Of a DNA stretch of 64,000 nt, positions 47,594-58,251 are shown one piece after another. Within the stretch, counting starts at the first letter, position 1; each line of letters opens with the position of its first letter. The stretch comes from Xylocopa sonorina (Eukaryota; Arthropoda; Insecta; Hymenoptera; Apidae): the NCBI RefSeq assembly GCF_050948175.1, contig NC_135198.1:13815001-13879000 (forward strand). The letters are read 5' to 3'. Both the position numbers and the translations under genes were made by a program. A model generated the notes under the pieces. That model saw only the letters and a list, made by a program, of their open reading frames with translations, ran no database searches and was not told the origin of the DNA.

Positions 47594-49904
47594 ATGGAGA
47601 GAACGAGCAAGGTTGCATACGCAGAAGGTGTTAACCACCTTTCCGACTATTGGGAAGAGTACGAAAAGATGATGGAGGAGACCAAATTGTTGGACGATTA
47701 TCTCGAAGAAGAATGCCCACGTAATTACGACGGTACATGTACAATATAATATAGTATATAAAAGTAAAGTACAATATAAAAGACAAACGATGGGTATCGA
47801 TTTTTCAAAGAAGACGGCCAAGAGGAAGCGGAATGGTTGCAAACAGCCGGTTTAGGACAGTTGACGGAAGCATGGAAGGCTGGGAGAGAGGTACAACCGG
47901 AGGAATTGGGCGCGGCGTTACGGCCATTGTCACGGGTACAGGCAGAAGTGGTAAAACGACGGGTTAAGTCGTTGAATCATACGGTGAAGCAACGTTTCAA
48001 TCAACGCCAGCGCGTTCGTAAACCAGACATTAGAGAGTTTTTCAAAGACGTGGAGGTATATGGACGGATGTATGGGATCTGGGCACGAAACGAGTGGTAA
48101 ACCGTGTTATGTCGTTAGGCTTCTAGTACTGGAACGCGATCGCGTAGCGCCACGCCGGATTCTCTGGATTCTACTATAGACAGCAACGCTTCGCCTCCGT
48201 CACCGACTACGGTCGCCAGGCTCGATGTCCATCGTGGCAAGTAAGAAAATTTCATTACATCGATGCGATCGTTATCCGTTTAATCCTTTCAATTTGAATC
48301 TTTCCAAGCGTCGCTGTGCCAGATTTTGTCTCGGTGTTCGAGCAACTGGGAAACGATAGCAAGGAAACGGTGGTACGGGGAACTCGGTCGTTGTCGTCGT
48401 CGTCGTCGTCGTCGACGACAACTTTGTTACCCGTTCAAGAGATTTTTAGGCGAACCGGGAACTGGTTACGAGGAGACGTTGCCAACGATTCAGGTATTGT
48501 CAGGTCGCAGTCAGACCCAAGCTTATTTTCGTCAACCGAGTACGCGTTTAATTGCAGAAGGAATTCAGCTAACAGGCTATCAGAGGTTAGGAACGATACA
48601 CCTTTCAAAATCTATCGTACAAAGCCGAAACACGAGCGATAGTAGCGATCCAACGGACGCGACCAATCCGGCGAGGACCGTGGTAAAGTTGAACGCTTCC
48701 AAGGATTCGACGGTATTCAGGTATATCTCTGTCCTATCGTAATTGCTACGTTTAAAACTCGTATCGAATGAAATTTTAGGCGAAACTCGGCGGGTGGTCA
48801 CGCAACGGTAACTCGAAGTCACAGCAGCCTTTACGGATTAGCAAGACCGCCGGACGACGCGGCGTTGATCACGCGTCCACTCAATCGAACTCCTTCCTAC
48901 GGTCATTTGAGTTTCGAGGAAATGTGTAGAACGAACCAAGTAACGTCAAAGCATGTACGGAAGTCGGAAGCCCTCGATTTATCCAACGACGCGCAAACTC
49001 AGCTGGCCGTTGAAATGCTCACGCAACGAGATTTGACCAGGTTGCAGCCATTCTTGTGGCTCGAATTGACCGCGGTGTTCGACAAATACAACGTACCGTT
49101 GAAAAAACGTAAACCGAACAAGCGACGAGCGAAAGGTTCGCATCGACAGTTAGATACGAGTTTCCTACAAATTTCCCCAACGATTAACGACACCGTCTAT
49201 ATGTGTATATACAATATATATATATATATATATCTATCTCTCTCTCTCTTGTATCCGTAGCTGGAAACTTGTTCGGCGTCTCGTTGTCCACCCTTTTGCT
49301 TCGCGACAGTCAATTAACGCCCGAGGAGAGCAATATTCCGCTAGTCTTTCAAAAGCTTCTCCAAGAATTGACCAGCCGTGGCGTAAAGGAAGAGGGTATC
49401 CTTCGCGTTGGAGGGCACAAGCAAAAAGTACACTTTTCTTTTCTTTTCTTTTTTTTCCTTTCTTTTCTTTTCTTTCCTTTCTTTCATCGCAATTGCTAAC
49501 ATAGACTATAACGCGACAGATATAGGTGAAACGAAGAGTAAACTTTCAAGTAAACGATCGTTGTTGGTGTGTTTAGGTCGAGTCGATATGCGTACAATTG
49601 GAAACGGATTTCTATTGTAAGCCAGAAGAGATGGACAAGTTGTTTAAACGCATGTCCTGTCACGATTTATCGGCGGTTTTAAAAAAGTTGTTGCGCGAAC
49701 TACCGCAACCGTTGCTTACCGTCGAGCTAATCGACGCTTTCTACCAAAGTCACGGTAAGTAATTTTGAACGCGTTTAACAAGTCGACTCGATTTGTTTCG
49801 GTTTGCCGCGCTATTGTATATATTAGGATTAGATACAAGAATGATATTTTCCGCTCGACCCGTCTTGCGATACATTTTATTAAATGTACATGATCCATTT
49901 TCTT

Positions 49905-49991
<87 letters not shown>

Positions 49992-50383
49992 CTGTCGTAC
50001 GTTTAGGTGTGAAGAACCGTCAGGAGTTGTCGTACGCTTTGAATCTGTTGGTGCTATTGCTGCCGGTAGAACATCGTTGCACTTTAAAAGCATTGGTTAA
50101 GTTTTTGAAATTGATCGTGAAGAATCAAGCATCGAACAAAATGTCGATCCATAACGTAGCGATGATAGTGGCACCGTCTTTCTTTCCACCGCGGTACATT
50201 CATCCCCGTGATCATACCGATTTGGGCGCTCAAGTAAACATGGCTGCTATATCTTGTCAAGTGACGGAAGCTTTCCTTGTTAACGCGGATAAATTATGGT
50301 ACGTACCGAGCCAACTTTTCAGTCAGTTACAAAGACATTCCGAGGAGGACAGATATCGAAAGTACAAAAAAAAGTATTATTAA
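47594..50383 (+). CDS. conu: RhoGAP protein of the conundrum / ARHGAP18-28-40 family
   Basis: Nine exons in phase: 47594-47720, 47811-48055, 48119-48240, 48309-48493, 48558-48720, 48780-49135, 49261-49427, 49577-49754 and 50007-50383, giving about 639 residues. The N-terminal half has an acidic start ('DYWEEYEKMMEETKLLDDYLEEE'), then 'EAEWLQTAGLGQLTEAWKAG' and 'LSRVQAEVVKRRVKSLNHTVKQR', as in ARHGAP18 relatives. A Ser-rich run and 'GYQRLGTIHLSK' follow. The C-terminal RhoGAP domain begins 'NLFGVSLSTLLLRDS' and has the catalytic arginine finger in 'EEGILRVGGHKQK', then 'LLRELPQPLLTVELIDAF' and 'KMSIHNVAMIVAPSFFPPR'. The family inactivates Rho1/RhoA; fly Conundrum is recruited by Moesin at the cell cortex. 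The 64-nt fourth intron is inferred from frame continuity. Confidence 0.93.
48386..48417 (+). repeat. (GTC)n tract coding polyserine in conu
   Basis: TCG codons in tandem encode about eight serines in exon 4. Confidence 0.9.
49908..49988. repeat. (CT)n microsatellite in the last conu intron
   Basis: About forty CT units with a single TTT interruption, just upstream of the final acceptor (50006). It doubles as an unusually long polypyrimidine tract. Confidence 0.95.
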
Positions 50384-51214
50384 GACCGAGTTGACGCGCG
50401 TTTCCGTTTCTTTCCATACCTTTCGAAAGGAAAAACAAAAGTAGAGGAAGAGAAAAAGATCGACTCGGAACTTTGAAGGCATTATCGTAACACAATAATT
50501 CGCAACAAGTAACGGGCGTCAGGTGCGATTAATTTGATCGATTTTACCTGTCTCGAGGTGCAGTACGAGTGAGTCGATGCGAATGCACCGCGACGATAAA
50601 CGTCGGCGGTCGATGACGTCGGTGCCACGTTGAGCGTAGATACCGAGTTCAAACGGCAGTCGGGACGCGAAGACACTGATAATTTTTAAGTTTGTAGATT
50701 GTCGCGCAATGCTGCGCGAGTCACCTTTCACACGCGTTTTCTACACACGTACACGTGTACCTTCTAATCGTACGAGTATTCTAATTTATTACTATATGTA
50801 TAACGATTGCGTGAGACCCAAGTCCGCGTCGAGTCTCCCTCCGCGTTTTACTACACAGTAAGCGTCTCTACCATACGTGTATATGTTAATTTCTCGTCGA
50901 ATCCACTTTTTCTCTTCTTCCCTTCTTTTTTTCTCTTTTGTTTTTTCTTCTTCCATCAGTCAATTTTAATCAGATTTTCATCAGATCGGACGTAAATATC
51001 TATCTCGTGTTCTCCGATGCGCCATATTACCAGTAAGCAATTGTTACATATTTGTATGAATAAAGTGCCAAAGAGAAAATAATAAAAGTCGAATTTGTTT
51101 CCTGTACTAGACTGTGTTAACGTTACCGTGACTAGATTCTCTCTCTCTCTCTCTCTCTTCGCGCGCGCGAAGAGAGAGAGAGAGAGAGGGGTAGAGGGTG
51201 GACGAAGGGACGAA
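50384..51214. other. Convergent 3' UTRs of conu and Hr83-like gene
   Basis: AATAAA at about 51059 on + fits the conu polyadenylation signal. The 48-bp palindrome at 51141-51188 lies 27 bp past the stop codon of the minus-strand nuclear receptor. No other gene recognised. Confidence 0.6.
51141..51188. repeat. 48-bp perfect palindrome, (CT)n-TTCGCGCGCGCGAA-(GA)n
   Basis: The axis is between 51164 and 51165. The core is TTCGCGCGCGCGAA with nine or so CT/GA dinucleotides in each arm; every base pairs by my count. It could extrude as a cruciform or fold as an RNA hairpin in either convergent transcript. Confidence 0.95.
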
Positions 51215-52613
51215 TCAACGCACGGACGCGATCATCCTTTCGAGATCGATGTCTCCGATAACAGGCGCGAAGAGATCACTGGCTAGTTCCCGGGGACAGG
51301 AGGCCGTCAGAATAGGAAGGACGAGCATTAGTTTGACCATTCTCGGCGAGGATTCGGTTCGGCCAGCAAGATGTCGTACCAGAGTTCCAACAGCGGTGTC
51401 CGTGGCTCGTGACGTCAGACGAAAACCATTCGTAGTTTCGGCGAGTTCTGGATTTCGGGGAAGAGAAAGAGAAAGAGAAAGAGAAAGAGAAAGAAGGTTT
51501 AGAGGAAGATGCGCGATGGGATACGAACGCATTTATTACCGGGACGACAGAGAACCAGGGTTTCCAAGATGGAAAATTCGATTCGATCGGGCCGCAAATT
51601 AGAGATGGTGGCTCGTGCCGCGGATATCGCGAGATGCGCCACGGAGTTCGTCCTCCTGAAATTGGTTAGATCGACCGGCCAGATCGCGGCCCGCAAAACG
51701 AACGCCGCGGCCCAACCTCGCCGCAGAATCTTATTCTGCTCTTCGAGATCGAGCACCGTGAATTCCGGATGTCGCCGAGCGGCCTCTACGCTCGCTACGA
51801 ATATCTGAGCCGCTATTTCGTACCGTATCGCGTCCCCTGCGAACCAATCGCGTATCTCGTTACAACTCGTTGCAAATTCCCCTCACCGCAAGGTGTGCAT
51901 CGTTAGTGTATTATATTCGAATCCTCTCTATTACCAGCGACGATCATTCTAGACGATCGAAAAGAGGAGGAAAGCTCTGCGAAGACTGCCGGCGGTGGCG
52001 GTGGCGGTGGCGGTGGCGGTGGCGATGACACGAGGGATGACGATGATGACGATGCGTGGCGGAAAACGCGAGCGACGGCTGCGAGGTTCGTACGAACGCG
52101 CGGTCCCCTCTCCTCTTGAACGGCTGGCGTCAAAGGAACCAAGAGAGAAAGGAAGGTGACGCGACATTGTTTGCATCTCGTTTCGGGAAGGAAACGGGTG
52201 CAAACAAGGTTACCACTTCGCGATCGAAGTCGTTTGCTCGAGGTTTGCTTACCTGCCGCGTTCATGCCAACGGTAAAACATTTCTTTAGACGACAATGCG
52301 GACACCAATTGCGTCTCGCTTTATCAACGACGCACGAGCCGGTGCCGGCTGAAAAATAAATTCACCTCGCATCGATTCCGATTCGATACTCTTCGATGGA
52401 AAGGAGTTTACTTTAGAATCGCGAACCTATGCAGGTGAAAACAGCACCGCGACGCACCGACCGCTTGAAGAAACACGAGCAACCGTCGCAGCAGTAAACT
52501 CCGTAGTGTTTGCCGTACGATCTATCTCCGCACACCTTACAGGCGACCAGAGTCGGCTTCGGCGTTCTTCCTGTCGGGAGCAAAAAAGGATCGAGGAATG
52601 ATCGATCGATCAT
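51215..52613 (-). CDS. Hr83: Nuclear receptor, Hr83-like (NR2E group), N-terminus uncertain
   Basis: Five minus-strand exons: 52427-52570 (acceptor at 52571; or starting at an ATG at 52613), 52253-52348, 51935-52123, 51540-51836 and 51215-51447, all phase-consistent, about 320 residues. The DNA-binding domain has zinc finger 1 'CKVCGDRSYGKHYGVYCCDGCSCFFKRS' split as CKVC/CDGC, and finger 2 from 'TCI' through 'SCVVDKARRNWCPHCRLKKC'. The 'FTVGMNAAAVQEERGPR' extension is typical of NR2E. The P-box reads CDGCSC, not the common C-[DE]-G-C-[KR]-G; I recall the same SC in fly Hr83. A Ser/Pro hinge follows, with an 11-proline run coded by a GGTGGC repeat. Ligand-domain pieces are 'IAAQIFVASVEAARRHPEF', 'LDLEEQNKILRRGWAAAFVLRAA' and a C-terminal helix 'DIDLERMIASVR'. 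Probable orphan transcription factor. Whether the first exon is coding from 52613 or from farther upstream is unresolved. Confidence 0.82.
51971..52026. repeat. GC-rich (GGTGGC)n coding repeat in Hr83-like hinge
   Basis: Hexanucleotide GGTGGC/GGCGGT units; on the minus strand they encode a run of prolines in the hinge between DNA-binding and ligand-binding domains. Confidence 0.85.
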
Positions 52614-53283
52614 CGATCGAAACTAGTCTCGATACTTTGCGTCTACTCGGTGTGTTTACCCATTGTTTCGCGCGTCACGCGCGGCGAGCTTCGATTCGCG
52701 AGCGCGTCAATGTCGACGACGAGGAAAAGACTGGTCGGCTCGCCAGGGCTCGATCCTACCGAAGCCCCGGTGGGTGGAATCGAGGAAAGGGGTGTCTCTC
52801 GAACCCGGACACCGGACTAGGATAATATTTACCGCGTCGCGTCGCGTCGCGTCGCGTCGCCGCGACAGCTTCGAGAGGGGTCTTTTCCTTGACAAGCGAC
52901 ACACACGAGACGAGACGAGACGAGACGAGACAAGATCGAAAGCTGTTCTCTCTTTATTGCGCGACGAAAAAACTAATCGTTACAGGAACTGTACAACGGA
53001 AAAGCATTTGACATTTTTCGTTGAGCCGCGAACACACGCGGATTCGTAGCGTTTCTCTTTTCTCTTTTCTTCTCAAAATTGCACAGGATTCATCCTTCGA
53101 ATTCACCCGGCACGGAAATCCACCGTAGCCCGGTGCCTGAATTTTATTTACACGTGCCCACTACCTACCTTGTTTAGCGGTTTAGCAGTTTAGCGGTTTA
53201 GCGGATCAGCTAACTTCTCGATGGCGATCGATAGTTGCCAATTCTATCCTACGCGCGTTCATCGACGTTGCGTAGGACCGAAT
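52614..53283. other. Interval between Hr83-like gene and pannier 3' end
   Basis: Holds a (GCGTC)n run (about 52836-52861), a (GAGAC)n run (about 52906-52932) and TTTATT at 53143-53148, which on the minus strand is an AATAAA about 136 nt past the pannier stop. The Hr83-like promoter or first exon should be here; I could not identify it. Confidence 0.55.
52836..52861. repeat. (GCGTC)n pentanucleotide repeat
   Basis: Five GCGTC units between the two transcription-factor genes. Confidence 0.9.
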
Positions 53284-53581
53284 TTACGTGGAGGCCAACA
53301 ATTTCGCGGCCGCGGTTACGTGGTGCTGGTGATGATAAGGCGCGTCCTGGCTACCGTAATACGTTTGCTGTTGATGCTCGGCGCTCGGTACCGCGAGCTG
53401 ATGTGGATGCTGATAGTAGGAGGAATACGGCTGGCCGACGATGCCGTCGCAGCTTCGCGGTTCCGTTTTCACGGTAGCTACGCTTCCGGTTGCCAACAGG
53501 GAAGTGTGTCCAAGATAGACGGGCCTCTCCGTCGAACTGGACGCGCTACCGGACGATTTCGATACCTCGACCTGTTGATGT

Positions 53582-53623
<42 letters not shown>

Positions 53624-55199
53624 CGATGTTGCTGTTGGCTGCTTTTCAATTCTGCAAATCACAGAAACGGACGGACCCGTGGAGGAGACGCGATAAGAAT
53701 GAAAACTGGCGCTACTCGGCGTAGAGAGTGCGTTTTACCCGTGGACGGAGACGAAGCGGCCGAAACGGTGGCCGCGGTATCGTGTTCGACGGCGGACTGT
53801 TGTTGCCTCGCGTTCGGTTCGGGGGTCTTTTTCGGCTTTCGTTTTCGCGTTTGAATGCCATCCTTTCGCATGGCCAGAGGCCTGTTCACGCCGTGGAGTT
53901 TAAAGTAAAGCCCGCAAGCGTTGCAGACGGGTTCGCCCTCGTTGTTGCGCCTCCAGAGGGTGGTGGTACGCGTGCCGCAATTCGTACAGCAGAGGCCGAG
54001 TCGCCTGGTCGCCGTCTGAAATCGCAACGACACGATCGAAACCATCGTTCCCGCCGACATTCCCGGAGGCAGGATCGCGGCTCGGCTGCCTCTTACCAGT
54101 CGTTTCGAGGGTTTTATCAGCGGTCTGTTCATCCCGTTCATCTTGTGATAGAGTCCGCACGCGTTGCACAAGTAGTGCCCGGTACCGTCTCTCCTCCAGA
54201 GGGGTGTCGATATGGCGCCGCAGTTGACGCATTCGCGACCCTCGCCGAATTGAAAGTCCATCGCGGTATCTGAAAGAGTCGGGTAAGAACCGATCGCTCC
54301 TCGAGAACTTTTAGACTATAAGTAGCTATGTGCACGACTAGCGCGCGGTGACGTCGAGTGTACCACCGGAAAAAGTGATACGGTACTCGCGCGAGGAACA
54401 CTCGACCGCGAGAGTTCGTTCCAAAGAAGCCGCTATCGCTTATCCGTCGCAGATGGCTCACCACCGCTTCACCAGCACTCCGTTCCTGGACCAGGAAAGG
54501 AGCTTTTTTTCTTCTTATCGCGCCGCATCCTACTATACTCCCAGTCTGGTTAACGTCCAACGTGCAACGTATACACCGCATCTATCCATCCACCACCAAC
54601 CCTTAAACTATTCGGCGAGTGCCAATCTCTCTCTCTCTTCGTTTCGTTTCGTTTCGTTTCTCGAGGAGCGAGCGGAATGAGCAAAATGGATGGAAATAAT
54701 AGGATACGAACCGTAAGGGGATGCCCGTTGAAATCCGGCCCCGTCGTAGGCACGCCAGGAGGACATCATGGCGACGTTCTGGGCGTAAAAGGGGGTGGCT
54801 GCGGCCGCGGCGAGGCTCGAGTGCGGATGTCCGGTGTGCGGATGAGCCGCGTGCGGATGCGGATGCGCGTGCGGACCCATCGCGGCGGCCGCAGCGGCCG
54901 CTGCCGCCGCGGCGGCCGAGCCGCTCGCGTGTCCCGCGAGCGCGTGATGCGCCGCGTACGTTTCCACCCCATGTTGCCACGAGGCGGTTTTCTCCCTTCG
55001 AGATCGACGGCAAATGCATTGCGTTACGTATCGCCAAGCGAAAACCTCGTCTACTCAACGTGAAACTTACCAGGCGGGTGACCCGGATCCAGGGAAAGAG
55101 TGATACTGCGCCGCCGCCGCGGCGGCCGCTGCCGTTGCTGCCGACGGGATCGTCGGCCGCGAAGAAGGAACGTATACGGGCGTTTGAAGGTGTTGACCG

Positions 55200-55233
<34 letters not shown>

Positions 55234-55246
55234 GCTGCTGCTGATG

Positions 55247-55300
<54 letters not shown>

Positions 55301-55360
55301 GGATTGCTGCTGATAGTCGGTGCCGGTGCCGTAACCACCGCTTCCGCCCCCGTGGAACAT
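53284..55360 (-). CDS. pnr: GATA factor Pannier (two GATA zinc fingers)
   Basis: Five minus-strand exons: 55071-55360, 54712-54995, 54097-54269, 53739-54015 and 53284-53651, all phase-consistent, about 463 residues. The N-terminus has a Gln-rich run, polyalanine and a His/Pro-rich stretch, then 'MSSWRAYDGAGFQRASPYDTAMDFQFGEGRECVNCG' spread over an exon junction, which is diagnostic of Pannier. The N-finger is C-x2-C-x17-C-x2-C ('CVNCGAISTPLWRR...CNAC') and the C-finger 'CTNCGTRTTTLWRR...CNAC', followed by a basic 'RKDGIQTRKRKPKK'. The last exon begins Gln-rich and includes 'AVPSAEHQQQTYYGSQ'. Pannier is a nuclear GATA4-like factor that controls dorsal patterning, sensory bristle genes and heart formation in flies, and is modulated by FOG/U-shaped through the N-finger. 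An 81-nt in-frame, stop-free intron between the fingers could be retained, giving about 490 residues. Confidence 0.95.
53580..53640 (-). repeat. Glutamine-coding CAA/CAG tract in pannier exon 5
   Basis: A second glutamine run, mostly CAA and CAG with His codons at both ends, at the start of the last exon. Confidence 0.9.
54016..54096 (-). other. Optional 81-nt intron between pannier zinc fingers
   Basis: Bounded by CTG|GTAAGA and TTTCAG|ACG on the minus strand. It is exactly 27 codons long with no stop. Splicing gives KRL-TATRRLGLCC, close to the known Pannier linker; retention would add a 27-residue insert. Confidence 0.7.
55201..55310 (-). repeat. Glutamine-coding CAG/CAA tract in pannier exon 1
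   Basis: Nearly uninterrupted CAG and CAA codons encode more than thirty glutamines with two histidines. The complementary strand gives spurious polyleucine and polyvaline frames. Confidence 0.9.
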
Positions 55361-55520
55361 CCTCCCCGAGAACTAACACCGCGGCATCTGTTCGACAGAA
55401 GAGACTCGATGAGTTTCGGCCGCAGCCGTGGCTACGATCCAAACACCCCGAGCGGAGCGACAAGGACGACGGACAGTACGTGGGGCCGCGTATTCGCCAT
55501 GGCGCCGCGGACGCACGGTG

Positions 55521-55525
<5 letters not shown>

Positions 55526-55557
<32 letters not shown>
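55526..55557. repeat. (GA)n microsatellite
   Basis: Perfect GA run about 170 bp upstream of the pannier ATG. Confidence 0.9.
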
Positions 55558-55558
<1 letters not shown>

Positions 55559-56308
55559 TGTTCGTGCAGTCGGTCGAGAGCGCGCGCTCGATCAGGGATA
55601 CACTATGGACGAGATGGCGGTAGGACAGGGGAGAAAGAGGGGCCGTTGACCGGCGTTGGGAGGGAGAAAGGGTGCCAGAAGGAGGCGCAGAGGGAAGACC
55701 GCGAACCTAGGGGGCCGTGGACGAACGGGTCCGTGATGAGAAAGAGAAACGGTGAAACAGCGTCGAAGAGGGATGGAGAACGAGCGAAACAAAGAGCGCA
55801 GACGCGTCTCCACCTTCGAGGCGCGACTACGCTCCGAGCGTAGAATCAGAGATACGGGTGTAGCGGCCATCGCGGGCACGAATAAGAGATCCGTGTAGGC
55901 GGGACCAAAGTTTGCTCGGTTTCGCGCGCGGGCAACCTGGCTCTCGCCGCCGCGTCGCTCCGTTCGCGACGCCGAAATTTACTCTTCCTCTCTCTCTTAT
56001 TTCTGAAATCCAGACGGTGTAACGAGACGCGTCGCGACTTTGGTCCATAGAACCGGTTCGAAGACCGCGACGATCCATCCCCTTGCGATCGCGACGATAG
56101 TTTGCCGTTTTCTAGTAAGACGCGTAACAAAGATTCTCGTAGGTCCGCTCCGGAGGAGCAAGGGTTCGACCGCTACTTTCGTTTATCGATACGTCGCGTT
56201 CCGTCGCGTGGTATACATGCACACCACTCAACGATACGGCCGACACTAATGGAAATAACGTTCTTCGTCTCTACCTTCGGTTTGTCTTTTTTTTCTTCAA
56301 CCAGGACC

Positions 56309-56352
56309 GTGCGTCTCGTCTCGTCTCGTCTCGTCTCGTCTCGTCTCGTCTC
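56309..56352. repeat. (CTCGT)n pentanucleotide repeat
   Basis: About eight units grading into CTCTCT. Confidence 0.9.
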
Positions 56353-57078
56353 TCTCTCTCCCTCCGTCTCCTCATCGGAGCAGCCATCAGCGGCAGCGGC
56401 AGCCTTCGAACAAGAGTCGAGCAAATTCTATTCGAACAAAGTGACCACCACATCTCGGATTTATTCCCGAGTCGTAAAGACCATCCGGAATGGGATGCTC
56501 GATCACGGGGATCATTCCGCGTACGTTTACACGAGTTTGACCGGACGGTCAATCTACGCGCAATCATACCTACAGCATCTAGATACGATACTACCTGGTT
56601 CGATCTCCTCGATAACGCATCGCATCGAGCAGGTACGGAACGTTCGATAAAAACCCTTATTATTCGATAGGCGAAAATCGATTCGATGAAATTTGAATTC
56701 GAATAAAGGCAGGCCACTTTGGCTCCCGACTGCTTCGAACGAGATTCGGATGAGAGAGAGAGAGAGAGAGAAACGAAAGTATACCTACTCGTACCGATTC
56801 TCTACGAGGCTAATTAATTGCTTCGAACGTCTACCGGTTCTCTCTGAAACTGGCTCGAACGAGTTCCTTTCCGTTTCTCACGAAACTTGGCGTACTTTGA
56901 AAGTTTCTCGTTCGAACGTCGTCGAGTTTCGAGTGTCGATTCTCGGATCGGAGAACCGGCGGTGTCGCCGGATGGCCCGGTCGTTCGATGCCGAGGCGCC
57001 ACGGCGCCGACCGCGTAGAAGGGTTTTCTTGTAGCCCGATCGTAGCAACGCGACACGCACACGCGCGTCTCCTTCCTT

Positions 57079-57108
57079 TCCTTTCGTTTCGTTTCGTTTC
57101 GTTTCGTT
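57079..57108. repeat. (CGTTT)n pentanucleotide repeat
   Basis: About five or six CGTTT units in the pannier upstream region. Confidence 0.9.
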
Positions 57109-57380
57109 CGTCACCGACTTTGTCCCGCTCGCGTTCGATCTATTAAAACCGATACCAACACAACTACCAATGCTCGTTGCCGCGTGCGACGACCGACCAA
57201 CAGAGACGAAGCGCGTTATGCTAATTAGCAACGATCGTAACGAAAAACCTGAGAAAAAGCGAAGAAAAACGAACGGAAAAAACAACGAGATCAAACGACG
57301 CGATGCCGGGGTCATTTAAACGATTAAAAGGTAATCCTTTTTCTTTACCACTCTTTCTCTAGTCGTGTATAGATGATTGA

Positions 57381-57550
57381 TTAGTTGGTTGCTTGTTTAG
57401 TTGGTTAGTTGGTTGGTTGGTTGGTTGGTTGGTTAGTTAGTTAGTTAGTTAGTTAGTTGGTTAGTTAGTTAGGTAGGAAGGTAGGTAGGTGTGGATAGGT
57501 AGGTAGGTAGATAGGTAGGTAGGTAGGTAGGTAGGTAGGTAGGTAGGTAT
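57381..57550. repeat. Compound tetranucleotide array (GGTT/AGTT/AGGT)n
   Basis: About 170 bp of 4-bp units that shift from GGTT to AGTT to AGGT, with small interruptions. It looks like successive point-mutated expansions of one microsatellite. Confidence 0.9.
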
Positions 57551-58213
57551 AAGGTAGGCAAGAGAACGGTGGAAAGGAGGGTTTGGATAACTCTTGGCTG
57601 TCGGTAACTCGATACCGAAGATGCGAACGAGAGATAAGATTCCTCGGAAATTGCGGTGTCCGGTCCAGTTTCGGCACGCGCCTCGCCCGACACTCCCCCT
57701 ACAAAGATCCACGTAGCCAGACGCGGTGGTTTCATTGACGGAGACGCGAGCTTATCTACGCTACGGAATCTCCGCGACGCTTCCTGATCCCTCCTTGACG
57801 GTAGATACCGCTACGCGCGTTAGGATGCCTCCTATACGCGAGAGAGAACCGTCGTCGACGGTGTTCGAAGGTGACTCGGGTGGACATTGTCCAGGGTGGA
57901 CGTCGAGAGGAGGCATTCCTCGGATAGTTTTTAAGTGTCGCCAGCGGTGACCGGTTATTCCGTCTCGTACACTTTTTCTCCCTCTCGGACACGGATCTCG
58001 ATAGATGGTACAGGGAGGTATCGCGAGACACGAGTTACGCGCGTACGCGTAAATCTCCTAGATAGATGGATAGCGGTTCGGTAGACGATGCGAGACATCT
58101 CGAATTCCGATCCGCGCATACGAAACAACGAGCGATAGGAAAGACTCGAGCCCCCTGTAAGCGTATCCAAAGAAGTACTCCTTTTATATCCCATATGCGC
58201 ACCGAGTATGTTC

Positions 58214-58251
<38 letters not shown>

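Noticed and set aside
54721..55521. Long Arg/Val-rich open frame on + opposite pannier
   Set aside because: It is the antisense of pannier exons 1 and 2; polyvaline and polyalanine come from the complement of CAG/CAA and GCC tracts.
57381..57735. Tandem YLPT-type repeat protein on - or a CRISPR-like array
   Set aside because: The 4-bp units without spacers are a microsatellite; the peptide repeat is an artefact of its period.
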